Source: Acanthochromis polyacanthus (lineage: Eukaryota; Chordata; Actinopteri; Pomacentridae). Taken from it: 64,000 nt of DNA. Position 1 is the first letter of the stretch. Each line of letters begins with the position of its first letter. The stretch spans positions 29,437,974 through 29,501,973 of the forward strand of contig NC_067121.1 in the NCBI RefSeq assembly GCF_021347895.1, given 5' to 3'. The notes below the pieces were generated by a model. The model was not told the DNA's origin, ran no database searches, and saw nothing but the letters and a program-made list of their open reading frames with translations. Of this stretch, positions 38,713 through 51,133 are shown piece after piece. The position numbers and the translations under genes were made by a program.

Positions 38713-41700
38713 TTTAGAGTCATCATTTTAGCATCTGTGGTCACTTGGAAAATGTTGATTGCAGGTTATTCTTTAGAAATTCAACTTGAATTGTCTCTAC
38801 TTTTAGCCATATTTGTGCTGTTTCCATAGTGGTTCAGGACTTAATGCTACAGTGAGAAAAACTGTGTAAGGAGCAAAAAAACACCCCAAAATGATTTGGT
38901 TTTAAGAAGGTGAAACCATTATTTTCATTAAAGCCATCTGAGAAGTTGAGAGGAAATCAGACATTCTGAAATGTGTATTATAATTTCTGTTTTTATTTAA
39001 AGTTAGAAGCTGAAAACCAACTAGTGAATGCAGCCGGTAAATAAATTTAATGGAGTAGATGAATAAATAGGCACTAAAATGGCCCAACGGAAATGCTCAA
39101 AGTATATTCCTAAAAACTGCACTTCCAGCATTTGATTAGAAGCAGTTAGTTACTTTGCAACACTGCAGCATTTAGGGGTCATTCTAACACTAATAACCAA
39201 CTTCCAGGTTCAGTTTGTTAATCATTTTATCAGGATCAGTCCATCCTGTATGGCCCCGATCTAGAAATCAGGTTTTAACAACTTCCTCCTTTAATTTGCT
39301 GGAAATTAGAATTGTTCCTAATGAGGCAGTGGATGTCCCACAGGGGAAAGTAACCCCCCATCAGTTCTAACCCCAATCTCCCCAGGACCTAGTTTATAAG
39401 ACACACACTTGTGCAGGCACACATGGAGTAACCTTGTTGGGTCCTAATTATAATAGCGTTGTGTCTCGACTGAACACAGCGCGTTATTAGTCCTAGCAAT
39501 AACACATTCCCACAGGCACGTACCTGTGTCCTTTTACTCCATGGAGGATTTGTCTTGTTTTTGGCTACTTTTTCCTCTTTTATCTCTAATTGAAGAGTAA
39601 GAGAACGCGAGAGACTGAGAAAGGCTGAGGTGTGTAGAAGCCAAAAAATCATCTGTGTTATCAAAACTAGCACATTATAACTGCAGATCGAGACAGAATT
39701 CTTTTTGGAATTTCTTCCTTCGATACTGTATATAGTAACTGTTGCCACAAACCTGCATTCATCACATAGTTTTTACTCACATATAATGGTTATTACTTCT
39801 TGCAATAATGTTCAAAAAACAACTAATCGTGAGTGCCTTGTCTTAGATGATTCACAGCTTGAGTGAATGTGATCTTTAAATGAGGCCATCCCATTTTCTG
39901 CTGTGGGTTCATGCTTTTATTCCATATTTTACGTCTAGTTCTTTGCCTCAGCAAAGGTTATGGCATCCCTGAGGCAACAGCAGTGCTAAAGTTGATGGGG
40001 TCACAATTTATTGTACATAGGTTTTACGAAGACCATCGATAATGACTGAATTTTCAACCGTCTTCACTGAATGATGGTGAGCTTTAAAGCTGGTTTTAGC
40101 GGGCATGGCGGTTGTGCTTATAGAGCATGTATTTGACATTGCTGCTGTTGGTTTGGTTTTGAAGCATTTAGGGATCAATTCACAACCATCCTTAACCCTG
40201 ATAACTCAGATTTACACCTAAATGTGTAATACCTACCACAAAATGTGCTAGTTTCACAATAAAAGCTGTAAAATTGTGAAGTAGCTATTTGTTTTGGCTT
40301 GTTCTTTTCTACTGAATTGCAAATTTAACATCACATGACTTCTGAGTTTTATTAGCTTTGCACATCAAAAGAGCTAATATGTTAGCATTGGGATGCTACA
40401 TGGTCACGAAACACAGAACTTTCGCTAGGAAACGGGAGTTAAAAAGGACAGATAATTATCAATACCGACTGAAGTAAAGCATTTTAGGTGGTTTCAGCTG
40501 TACTTTTTAGCCCATGCTACAAGGTACTGGTTAAGCTTTGGCACCAGAATTGAACTTGGGTCAGTTTAGGAAAAGATCACACAAACCTCCAGTTGTCTTC
40601 TTGGTTGCTAAGGTGACCCGCCATTAGAATGACTCCTACAAAGCATAAGTATCTTACAGTTTAGCAGTCTTTTTTTTGTGCGAAGATATGTTTTCAACTG
40701 TGGACCAACATAGTTATTGCTTATTTTGGTGTGAGATAGTGCTGAAATACTGCAACAAAACATTAGCCTGTCTTTGGATTCAAATCTTCAGATTTTAATT
40801 ATTTGTCATTTGTAGATACTGCGCAGAAAGTGACATGAGGTCAGAAATGTTTTGCAGAAATTGTAAATATGATCCTTTTGAGCTGGGAGTGAACAGTTTG
40901 CAGTCATGTTTAATATGAACTTTCCCTCACTATGTTGGTAAAATATCGTAATCAGGCCACCATTACCTTTTGTAAAAATATATTTGCTATTTCATAACAT
41001 TTGTTTCTGAGCATTATTATTGAGACAACTTTGCTAACTGATGGGGCAACAGAGCAGGCTGATGGAAAGATGTATATATACTGTGAAATTTGAATTCAGT
41101 GCGAGTATAAAATATAAAAAATTACATTTTTACCCACATTTAACCAATTGTGTCACAACATCATGACAGCTAATATTCAATCACATGTATTGATATTAAA
41201 TCAATACACAGCAGCATGTATGAGGTGAGATGTTGGGGACACTGTAGATATAATAGCAGTTTGGGATGTGAATCCTTACTTCAGCCTGGAACAGCTTCAG
41301 TGATGCTGCACACTAAAGAACAGGCAAAACCAGACAAGAGAAGATGAGAGACTGGAAATGTTTGAGGTGAAGCTACACCTGGCGATGGGCTTTTCATGTG
41401 TTCCTGCACTGACTATCTGGTGTCGTCCCAGACACGTATGAGCTACTCACTCACTCACTGCACATCAAGCGGTCGTCCATACGCTCACTCAGACATGTGA
41501 AGTCAGCGTGAGCGTCGACATCCTTTCCAATCCCCGTTGTGTCTTCTTGAGACACTTGCAGGAGCTTATCCCAGACAGGAGCGGCAGCAGCCGTTATTTA
41601 CCAGCAGACATCCTTACAGAGATGTAACAGCATGAAGCGTAGGGCGATAAGACTCGGCACAAAGAAGAGACTCACCTTTTCTACAACTGCAAGATGACAG

Positions 41701-42540
41701 TTTTTAAATTATTATTCCTCAGATATATGTGGACCTGTGCTGTTCATTTTGGATGCTCTAACAAGATCCTGCAGTAGATATGTTGTTTATGTCCACCACC
41801 TCAGCACACAGACAGCTGTAATGGAGTATATTCCTTGATGCATGTTTGTCTGCAGCCACTGGTTTTCCCCCTGTCTTTACCAGTACTGAGTAATGATCCA
41901 CATGCTGGTCAGGGATGGACGGAGGAGCCCTGATGCCTGCTGGCCTGTCAGAGAAATGTGACAGCGTCTAGTGTGCAGGGACAAACTGGAGAGTGTAGCC
42001 TGCAGCTCTCAATCACTCCAGGGGCTGGCAGAGACACCCACAGGGAGCTGTCTTCCCTCTCTTTCATTTATCTCTTTCTCTTTTCACCCTTTCATGTTTC
42101 CTCAATTTCTAGATGTCTACCTTATTTTTGTCGCTTTTTCCCCTCCTCTTTCTCCTTTGTGATCCTCCTTTCATGTCAGCCTTGTCAGCGTCTGTCTGCC
42201 GTTCACAGATTTTACACACACACACACACACGCGCGGATCTTCTCATACAATTTCTGCTTGTTTCGTCGCTGTCTACATCCATATCCGACCTAATCCGGG
42301 GCCTGGCTCCGGCTCAGCTTGTTCGGTTAGCGCACATATGCACACATCCACCCACCCACCCACATACACGCGTAATTAAACAGACTGGCACCAACTTGCT
42401 CAAACTCACATACAAAGAATTGTTGTTATTATGCGCAATTCCATTTTTAGAGTATGTAAGCCTTCAAAACTAGTGCACAGTGGCCCCCATACGGCACTGA
42501 AGGATGCGGATTTTCTATTAGATTGCCTGGAGAGTGAGAC

Positions 42541-42544
42541 AGAC

Positions 42545-42578
<34 letters not shown>
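42541..42578. repeat. GA-rich simple repeat
   Basis: A run of AG dinucleotides with A interruptions in kcnn1 intron 1; it produces a spurious Arg/Glu-rich open frame. Confidence 0.85.
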
Positions 42579-44753
42579 CAAGGCCTTCATTTAAACTGTT
42601 CTGCACTGAGGCTTTTCAATTTGATTATGAGTCTCCATTTCATAGAGCCTGGATGCTGCGTGCTATTCAGAATGAAATTGAGCCGTCGGTTGGTTGGCTG
42701 GACGGGCAGCCTCGTCGCGTCTCCTCTGTGGGGGCATCAGGGGACGACAAGGGCACGCCGGCCCACCGTGCCCTTCCGCCGCACTGTTTGGTCTGGCTGC
42801 AGGGGAAATGCTCAGAAGCTTGGGTAGCTGGCTAAGTGGGTGAGAGTATGGAATTGATTGAGTGCTTTGAGGTTTTGAAAACTGCTGCTGTAAAGTCTGT
42901 GAAGGACTCTTTAGTTATACGGCAGAAAAAGTCAGGCATGGGCTTTTAGTGTTTTCGGTCTTTTCCGCGTATATTCCTGCTTTTAGCTTCTCTCTGGTAA
43001 AAATTTCTCTCTGCTGTGTGGAAATGCAGAGATGTACGGTATGTGATCACGCAACCTGACTGATGCTACCCATATTTGGGTCAGTCCCGACCTGGTTCAG
43101 TGACGAATGACCACCAGAAACGGGTAACTAAAGCTGAGCGTGTAACAGCAGCCATGCACTCCCCGCGTCCGTCAGCAATCCTGTTCATTTATGTTACTGG
43201 AGCAACACTTCCTGGGATGTTCTCCTTTTACATGCCAGGCTCCTGTTTTGTCCCAGGACTGTCACAACATGGCTATACTACTCTGATCCATCGCCATGTA
43301 ATCGGTCATTGGAAACCACATTAGGGGGACATTTGTGTATCTTTTTATGCGTTTGCCCCAATATATGAGCCTTTTCTAATAGTATAAGGAATGGTTATAT
43401 ATAAGAAAAGACTTCCTGTTATTTGTAATTGTTGACATTCTTAATTGGAAGACTGCATGAACCCATAGTTTCCACTGGCAGTTTGAGATTTGACGTTGTA
43501 GGAATTTACAGCACTTTTATGACATCAGTTTAGGTGCAGGGATTGGTGTGTTTGTCGAAGGCGAAGCAGGAACATCTCTGTCCGGGAGAGAAAAATCCCC
43601 TGTTCTGCAGTCACACTTAGTGCACTCTGATCTATAAATCCACGCCTTCAACCAATATGAACATCTTCTCTGTGCTATGCTCTTTAATTTTCTTGCTTCT
43701 GTGTGTTATGTTCTTCAACTTGACAATTTTTTTTATTTTTATTAAACAGGTGACGCCACCAAATGAGTCATCAGCTAGAGTTAGTCTGTTGTGGAATACA
43801 CACACAGTTGTACAGCTGAACTAAAAAAAAAAAAACTGAGGTAAAGGTGCGTCAGAGAAGCCACCATGATCCACAGAAAGGCGAGAAATGATCCTATGCT
43901 TTCCAAGGACAGCATTACAGAGCATTTATCAACAAACAGAAATTCATTAATTTGACAATGATCTTCCTAAAGGTCTATATTTATCAGATATCTTAGAAAG
44001 ACGGCGTGATTTGACAAGAATTCTAAAGGAATTAGTAATTGGTCTCATAGTTAAGCAGAGTATTTCGACAAGGTGGAGCCTTTAAAGAGGGCGGCTCCAG
44101 AATTCAGACACAAATACAGTTTGTTTCACTTGATAGTGAGAAAATCAAGTTTGCAGGTGGTGGATGTGGTTGACTTTTACCGTAGTGTTTAGTACTGGGG
44201 TACGATAAAGCTGCACAAAACAACTGACTCCTATATGACTTTCTTTCCTCAGCTAAGGGAGTTACCTAAGGATGTTTTGAAGAATCGCTTATTTAAGGAA
44301 AACGTGAAGCCATTTTCTTAATTGAAAGAAAAAAAAAAACTGTAAAACTCCAGTTTCCATGGAGACCACTTGTTTGCTTGCAGTCACACTTGTGATACCT
44401 TTTATCGCCTCACCTGTTGCTCAGTGTGTGTAGATAGCAAAAAAATAAAAGCAGACTAGCAAAAAACACAAATGTGAGAGGAAACTGCATTTCCTTCATT
44501 CATAGTGAGAAGCTCCACCATGCTGTGATAAAAACTGAGTTAGAGGTACATTGTTTTTCCTTACAGTGGTTCCTAAGGTGTTTTGTGCAGTGGTTTAACT
44601 AGCTTTAAGGTTTTCCTAAAGAATAAGACCAAGATAAAGAGAAAATCTAGAATACTGAGGTGAACATTTTAAGGAAACTTTGTGGAACCACTAAAAGATG
44701 TTTTGTGCAACAGATTTTATTTTACTCAGACTTTAAGGAACATCTTAACTTAT

Positions 44754-45250
44754 CCCTCGTGTTGTCCTGCAGGTCAAAACTGACCCGTTTTAAAGTTTGA
44801 CAGTGTGGGAGGAAAAAAAAAATCAGTGAAACTACTGATGTCCACATTTTCAACATTTTTGGGAAATCTTTGAACATCTTTTGGTGGAAAAAAGAAATGT
44901 TAAATGTTTCTTTAAGAACATTCACATAAAAATCAACCAAAATCCAGCGAAATTCGAGATTTTTACGTGAATGTTGTTAAAGAAAATATTAGAAGTTTTA
45001 GTGATGTATAAATACTCACTTTAGATATTTTTGTTTTTTGGGGGAAATTTTTACTCCTTTTTCTTTCCAAATTTGAGGGATTTCTTTTTAAATAAAACTT
45101 TTAAGGGAAATTAAAGAGTTATTGAAATTTTCTCCATCAAGGTTTTGCAAATTTTGAGAAATTTGGGGAATATTTTGCTGAATTTTGGATTTTTTTTCAG
45201 ACAAGGAAACAATATTTTTTTGGTGCCTGTAAATGAAGACAACAGGAGGG
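44754..45250. mobile_element. piggyBac-like MITE
   Basis: The left end CCCTCGTGTTGTCCTGC and right end GAAGACAACAGGAGGG are imperfect inverses. TTAA follows the right end (45251-45254) and TTAT, a probable decayed TTAA, precedes the left (44750-44753). The GGTCAAAACTGACCC block near the left end is typical of this common teleost family. The interior is AT-rich, made of GAAATTTTGG-like words, and has no transposase. Confidence 0.65.
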
Positions 45251-45490
45251 TTAAGGTGTTTTGTGCCACAAAAACCAAAGAACCCCAATTGCTCCTGCTG
45301 CTCGAATGTATGAGGGAAAAGTGTTTGTTTTTTTAGGATCAAAGCTTTTGCCAAGGTAATATTAAGAATCTGCAGTCAGAAGTAGTTTAATACTCCCATT
45401 CTGGACTCTTTTTTTAAAACTATATTAACACAAACATCCACAAGCTTTGTTTTACATGGCAGTGGTTCGTGAGTCTGTTTGTTTCTCTGA

Positions 45491-45515
45491 TTTTTTTTTT
45501 TTTTTTTTTTTTTTT
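45491..45515. repeat. Poly-T tract
   Basis: Twenty-five consecutive T followed by AAATAG. It could be the reverse-complement poly-A tail of an old retroposed sequence, but no body is recognisable beside it. Confidence 0.85.
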
Positions 45516-47671
45516 AAATAGTCGACGATCCGTATTTACATATCAAGCATCTTCAGAAGTTTGAGTGAGCCTAAAAATAGTCCAGGCTCAGAGCAGGACT
45601 TCAGAGTTATTTCACTCCTACACAAAGGAAGGAAATTCTCTTTTGAGAGTGAGTGACATCATGTTGTGACACCAAAAGCAGTGATGATGTTTGCTAGTGG
45701 CTCAGTACCGGTTATGGTGAGGATCCTAAACAAAAGACTGACAGGCTGAGAGTTACTGTGGCTGAAGGAAGAGATTTACACACGGGAGAAGACTTTAAAA
45801 ATATTTAGCAAAACAGCCTCATACGGTTCAGTCGCTGATGCTGGTTAAGATCAATCCTGCAGGTCTTCTGCCAGTCTGTGTACATCTCTGTTGATCTTTT
45901 TGATATTGATTCTGAGGTGCTTTATTTACAAGAGATTCCTGAAGCAAAGAAAATCCATATTTTTCATCCATTCTTTTCTAACTTTGTATGGCAGAGCATT
46001 AATTAAATATGTTGAGATTCTAATCCTTGTTGCCAATAAGTTGTAAATTGCCAGAATTAATTGGAAAATCAGTAACAAGTGACTTTAATCCAGGCAGCAT
46101 CTGTGGGGAACTCGCTGTTATTTTAATTTGTTGAACTGAAATCAAATTACTAAAATGTGTCTGTCTAATTTTATCCTATTACAAAGAACTGTATCTCGAC
46201 CACTACTGCCATATCAGCATCTGTTTTCAGTCTTTTCCTGTCATTCAAACCTAAAGTTCACTCACTGCACAGTCTTCAAAAGTATAGAGGGGTCCTAATG
46301 GCACAGATTAAAAAGCAATTTAATACAGAAAAGGGGATTAGAAACACTATGGGCTGCACTAATCCTTAACCTTTAGTCCTGTTCTCATGGAGCCACAATA
46401 TGCACAAGACGATAGCATCACAGGACCAGAGTTAGTAAATTTCCATTAGGGCTGCCCTTCTGTATTCCCACCAGCACATTTAAAGGCATTAGGCATGCTT
46501 TGTCAAGGCTAATAAAAAGGGCCAGCAGTGCTATCACACACCCCCGACTTGTTTCGGAAAAAGCACTGTTCCATGTGAAGTTTTCATAACCCATTATGAT
46601 AATCTGCCCAAGTCTCTGAAGGGCAGGGGATAGACAGGCAGATAGATGCTTTTGGGGTGACTGCTCTACAGCCTCTGTATGGATGGAATATTTTCTTTCT
46701 GTGTTGCCGGGGCAGAAACTTTGCTACCGACCAAGAAACAGCAGAAACGATACACAACTCCATGAAAGAAGCAACACCTCTGTGATGTGTAGGTGACTTG
46801 AAAGGAAAAGATGCAAAAGAAGATGATCGTATGTCCTCTGTCTCATTGCAATTTGAAATATAGAGTTGTTGGACATTGTGTTTTTATGCTAGCTTACATT
46901 ATGCATGTGCACTATCCTTTGAGTCCTTCCCATTAAAATCGTAGGAAGCTCCTAGATATGCTTGATTTGAGAAGGTTTCCTTCTTCTGTCCTCTCTTTTC
47001 GGCAGCCCACCGCTCATCTCTGCAGAGGAAGAGTGTTTGTCTGACAGGAAACAGGGTCACGCCGAGCATTAATCATTCATATCTAAATTTGTGCAGCGCA
47101 AAGATTCAATTTTCTGCACTTTGTAGGGTCCACTATTGGTTATATGGTTTTATTTATACATCAAGCTCCATCCATTATTCATTTGTTTTTGAGTGATCAG
47201 GTTTGATGCCATTTTCCCTGAAGGAAAAGCTGGTACATATGTATTATACTGTTAAAAAAGACGATGCAAAAGTTGGTCTTGACAGTTTTTTAGCGCTTTA
47301 ATAATGTTTTTCACTTTACAAACAGAAGCTTAAACCATCCTTAATTAAAACCACTACGGTTCTGTTACTCAGGAGCTTCAGTATTTGGGTCTTTCATACA
47401 AGAACTATTGCTATTTTGATTCATACTGTATGTTTGGACACATGTCCTGCTGAGCACTAAATCTGTCTGCTTTTATAACCAAAAATTGTTTTGCAAGATC
47501 CTTCCCTCTCTTTGCCCTCTCCAGAGCCACAGAGATGTAACTCCCACATCAATGCTCTATTTAAAGTCTGCAACTGTGTGTGTGTGTGTGTGTTTCTTCA
47601 ACCTACTGTCAGCTTTTACACCCTTTCTGTTGTGATAGTATTGTATTCATCCCTTTGCTTCCTCTTCACAG

Positions 47672-48145
47672 GCCACTACTGAGCAGAAGAAGCTGAGCCA
47701 TGCTGGATCCAAGCCCTCCCTCTCCGAGAGCAGCGGCCGACTCCCTCAGATAGCCATGAACACCTGCAAGTTCAATGGCGGAGTGGTGAGACCACTAGTG
47801 GGCAGCCTGGCGTCCTCGTCGCGCCGCAACCTCGCGGAGCTCGACTCGGAGACGCAACCCTTGCAGACGCTGCACAGCTCTGGCCTGGAGGTGGTGGTGT
47901 CCAAGGGCAACGGCGGTGAAGACCCCAGCAAGGCGTCCAATGAGAGTCTGGTCAGGGAGGGCAGCGGGCGCGGTGGAGGCAGGGCTCCCCAGAAGAAGAA
48001 CAGGGACATTGGCTACAAGCTCGGCCACCGGAGGGCGCTGTTCGAGAAGCGGAAGCGGCTCAGCGATTACGCACTCATCTTCGGGATGTTTGGGATTGTC
48101 GTCATGGTGACAGAGACGGAACTGTCATGGGGGGTTTACACGAAG
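47672..48145 (+). CDS. kcnn1: kcnn1 (SK1) exon 2: pre-S1 region and S1
   Basis: 158 codons, phase 0 at both ends, from acceptor TCTTCACAG to donor ACGAAG|GTGGGT. The segment (residues 413-570 of the long form) opens with a Ser/Lys-rich linker. An internal Met follows at 47756 (residue 441, [14 protein letters not shown]), aligning with the usual short start of mammalian KCNN1 (MNSHSYNGSVGRPL). Next come RRNL, a GLEVVVSK motif, and the near-invariant SK block [21 protein letters not shown]1 is [14 protein letters not shown] (about 545-558), followed by [12 protein letters not shown]. The [13 protein letters not shown] ending matches KCNN1, where KCNN2/3 have VIETELSWG(A/L)Y. Codon use is GC-rich compared with the flanking introns. 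A short isoform starting at 47756 from another promoter is plausible. Confidence 0.95.
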
Positions 48146-49229
48146 GTGGGTTGTGCATGTGTGTGATGCATGAGTGGGAGCGCTGTGTGTTGTCATTGCT
48201 ATTGTTGTTTTTTGAGTTGTGTGGGGTTTGCAGCTGTCACTTTCATGAAGAGTGATTATTAGCACAGACACTGACGTACATTATCTAACAAAGCTATTGG
48301 GAATATTCCTCAAATACGAATAAAAAGGAGTGTCATGTGATCTGCACAGTGACTAACGGTCTATTTATTCTATTAAAACTCTGATTAGCCTTTTTAAATG
48401 TTCCATTTAGTCCATTAGTTTTATTTAGTCATTTCTTGTTGGCCTACTTTTGTTGCAAGTTTTTCATCAGATTGGCACTTAGCCAAAGGATTGATTCCAC
48501 TACTGGTGCCACTGTGGCAGATGGAGAGTGGGATAGTGGAGGAAAGGGGATGAAGGAAGATTTAGACAGAACCATAGCAATTATGAGAGCGCAAGTGACG
48601 CAGCAGGCTGTAGAAACAAAGGGGACTCTAGAGGAAGGACAGGAGCAAAACACTTTGGTTTCAGGGTCACTGTGACCAAAACGCCCCCACTTCACCTGAC
48701 ATTGTCCTTCTAGATCAACTAAACAGTTCAGTGGTGTCATACTTACGGTTCGAACATCATTCATTCACTGAACTCAGAGCAGCTTACGCCACAGTATTTC
48801 CTGGGCTGTTTAGTAGGGAGCTGACACTGCAGTGCATTGCAGTATATGACATGCCACAGGACAGGTAAGTTTCACATGTGGACTGAGTAAAAACTTTGAA
48901 GGATTATAGATCTTACAGGTGACTTGTGTGTTTTAGCCCATCGACAACAAGTATCAGTGATTGCTTGGGGTCAAAACCCTCCAATACGAACACAACACTG
49001 CACATATGACATAATCAAGTTTATATTTCGCAAACAAGTTAACAGATTATTTATTCAGCATTAACATTAATGTGGAGCTATGCTTCCAGCAACCAGACAA
49101 ATGTAAGTACAATGTTTAATTGTTTTGGTTTTCACCAAGTTGTGGCAGGTACAACTGTATTTTTTTTAGCTTGCTATATGCCACACTGTGTAAACTATTC
49201 AGTAGGTTTTGCTGCTGGCTTTGTCATTG

Positions 49230-49760
49230 GCTAATTAGTTGGCATTAGTTTCTAATTTTGTGTGTGTGTGTGTGTGTGGGGGGGTAGCTAATGGCAAACT
49301 GCATTTTTACTAGCTAGTTTCTAATTTTGTGTTTTTATTGGCTAATTGTGTTTTTACTGGTTATTGGCTAGCTTTGTGTTTTTACTCACTATTATCTAAC
49401 TTTGTGTTTTTACTGGGTAGTGGCTAACTTTGTTTTTACTGGCTATTGGCTACCTTCGTGCTTTTACTCACTATTACCTCACTTTGGTTTTACTGGCTAG
49501 TGGCTAACTTTGTGTTTTTATTCACTGTTGGCTAACTGTGTTTTTACCAGCTATGACTAGCTTTGTTTGTTCACTAACTAGTGACTAACTTTGCCTTTTT
49601 TACAACAAACTTTGTCTTATCACCAGGTAGCTTCCAGCTGTGTCTTTTCACAAGTTGACAAGTTTTGTCTTTTCAAGTGGCTAACTTTTTCTGTTCACCA
49701 GCTAGTTGCTATCTTTGTCTCTTCCACAACTGGTGACTAACTGTTTTTACGACTAGCTTT
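49230..49760. repeat. Minisatellite, 26-28-bp unit
   Basis: Tandem units of the form GGCTAACTTTGTGTTTTTAC followed by TGGCTATT. In the central part, 26-base units (ending ACTGGCTATT-like) alternate with 28-base units (ending ACTCACTATT-like), giving a ~54-base higher-order period. Units become more diverged toward the right end, where the pattern is GACTAACTTTGTC. Roughly 15-18 units, with a GT tract near the left edge at 49258-49278. Confidence 0.85.
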
Positions 49761-50048
49761 ATCTTATCACCAGGAAGCGTCTAACTTTTTCTACCTGGCA
49801 CCTGTTTTTTTCCTACATTATGTAACAACCTTAAACATAAATATTTTGTCACCTTGATTTTGATTTAAATATTACGCTGTCACAGGGTGCTACAGCTATG
49901 AGAAATTGAACTAGAATTTTAAACACTGTTGCCAACTCCTCAGTAAGCAAAGTCCCTGTTGGCGCTAGAAGTCGCTAAATGACGTCATCGCCTAATTTGC
50001 ATATTTCCCAGTTTGCATGTAATTGTAATCAGCGTTGTAGAAGATTGA

Positions 50049-50069
50049 TTTTTTTTTTTTTTTTTTTTT
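50049..50069. repeat. Poly-T tract
   Basis: Twenty-one T in a row, 45 bases left of the hAT-like MITE. Confidence 0.85.
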
Positions 50070-50113
50070 CCCTTGGTCTGTCTGTTAGATTTTTAAAATA
50101 TGTTTTTGATTGC

Positions 50114-50289
50114 TATGGCTGGACCCGAATATCCAAATACTCGTTCACTACTGCGGTATCCAGATATTAATTTTGGTATCCGAATATCCCCCACCCCCAC
50201 CCCACCCCGTAACGGGGCGGAACGAATATTCGGATATTCGTAGTGCCCGAATATCCGGAGACCAGAAACCACTATTCGGGCCAGCCCTA
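50114..50289. mobile_element. hAT-like MITE, 176 bp, with 8-bp target duplication
   Basis: The left end TATGGCTGGACCCGAATATC and the right end, whose inverse reads TAGGGCTGGCCCGAATAGTG, form imperfect terminal repeats. The flanks are TTGATTGC (50106-50113) and TTGATTAC (50290-50297), an 8-base direct repeat matching at 7 of 8 positions, as expected for hAT elements. The interior is made of repeated GAATATCCG / CGGATATTCG words, so the whole unit can fold. No coding capacity. A related copy begins at 63866. Confidence 0.8.
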
Positions 50290-51039
50290 TTGATTACATC
50301 TGTGTACCTCTGTACGTGTGCGTGTTTGTGTAAGATATAGTAAGTCAGTGGGGAAATCTATAGGATGACTTATGGGGTTTTAAGAAAGCCAATAGATTTG
50401 TTTGTGACTGTTACTGAGTGGAGTTCAGTCCATTCATCAAGCTGACCTCAGCTGAAATGGAAATGACCCAGTGCCTCAGAGTAGATCAGCATCCTTCTCT
50501 TACACCAGACAGGTAGCATGTGCTGTGGATGGTTCATTTTCCATCTCATGTCGCATCACAGAGCAGACAGCCAAGGTTTTCTGAGCCCTGAAGGAGGCAA
50601 ATACGTTAAGAGGCAGTGAGCTCTGGGACAGAAAAATCCTTGAACCTCTGGCAGGTGGATTAATTGGTTTACTCAATGTTATTTCAGCAGGGACTTCTCA
50701 AAACAATTTCAGACATTAGAATGTCTTGAGAACATGTCGCCGACCTAAGGGGCAAAGCAATCTAGTTGATAGCTAAAAATACATTCTGTAATATGGACCA
50801 CCGAAGGACAGAGTAATACCGAGTAGCTCTGACTGACTGGCGATTAGCAACGATATTTCCACTTGTTGTTTTTATCATTTGTCGTTGGTGTCGTTATTAT
50901 AATGACAACTCTATGATCATTACTTTGCTGCACAGCGGCATTTTTACACCATGGCTCTTAAACTGATTTATCTTTTGGCATTTTACCAACATAGAGGGGG
51001 GGATTTGAGTAGCACAGGTTCTCATTTCCTGGATCTATG

Positions 51040-51040
<1 letters not shown>

Positions 51041-51130
<90 letters not shown>
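51041..51130. repeat. CA microsatellite, 45 units
   Basis: Ninety bases of uninterrupted CA in intron 2, about 750 bases upstream of the exon 3 acceptor. Confidence 0.97.

Positions 51131-51133
<3 letters not shown>

Larger units (their letters stand above)
21783..47671 (+). other. kcnn1: kcnn1 intron 1 (25.9 kb)
   Basis: Bounded by GTACAT and a polypyrimidine acceptor CTTCCTCTTCACAG, joining two phase-0 exons. I found no embedded gene on either strand. The frames inside are short and without domains (the longest is 41958-42473, low complexity). The intron contains the microsatellites, MITEs, inverted repeats and the Tc1-like fragment listed separately. The rest is ordinary non-coding sequence in which I see nothing specific. 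Confidence 0.75.

Noticed and set aside
41958..42473. 171-codon open frame in intron 1
   Set aside because: It has no ATG start at its listed beginning, no recognised domain, low-complexity Ser/Phe/His content over CA and CT tracts, and no splice context.
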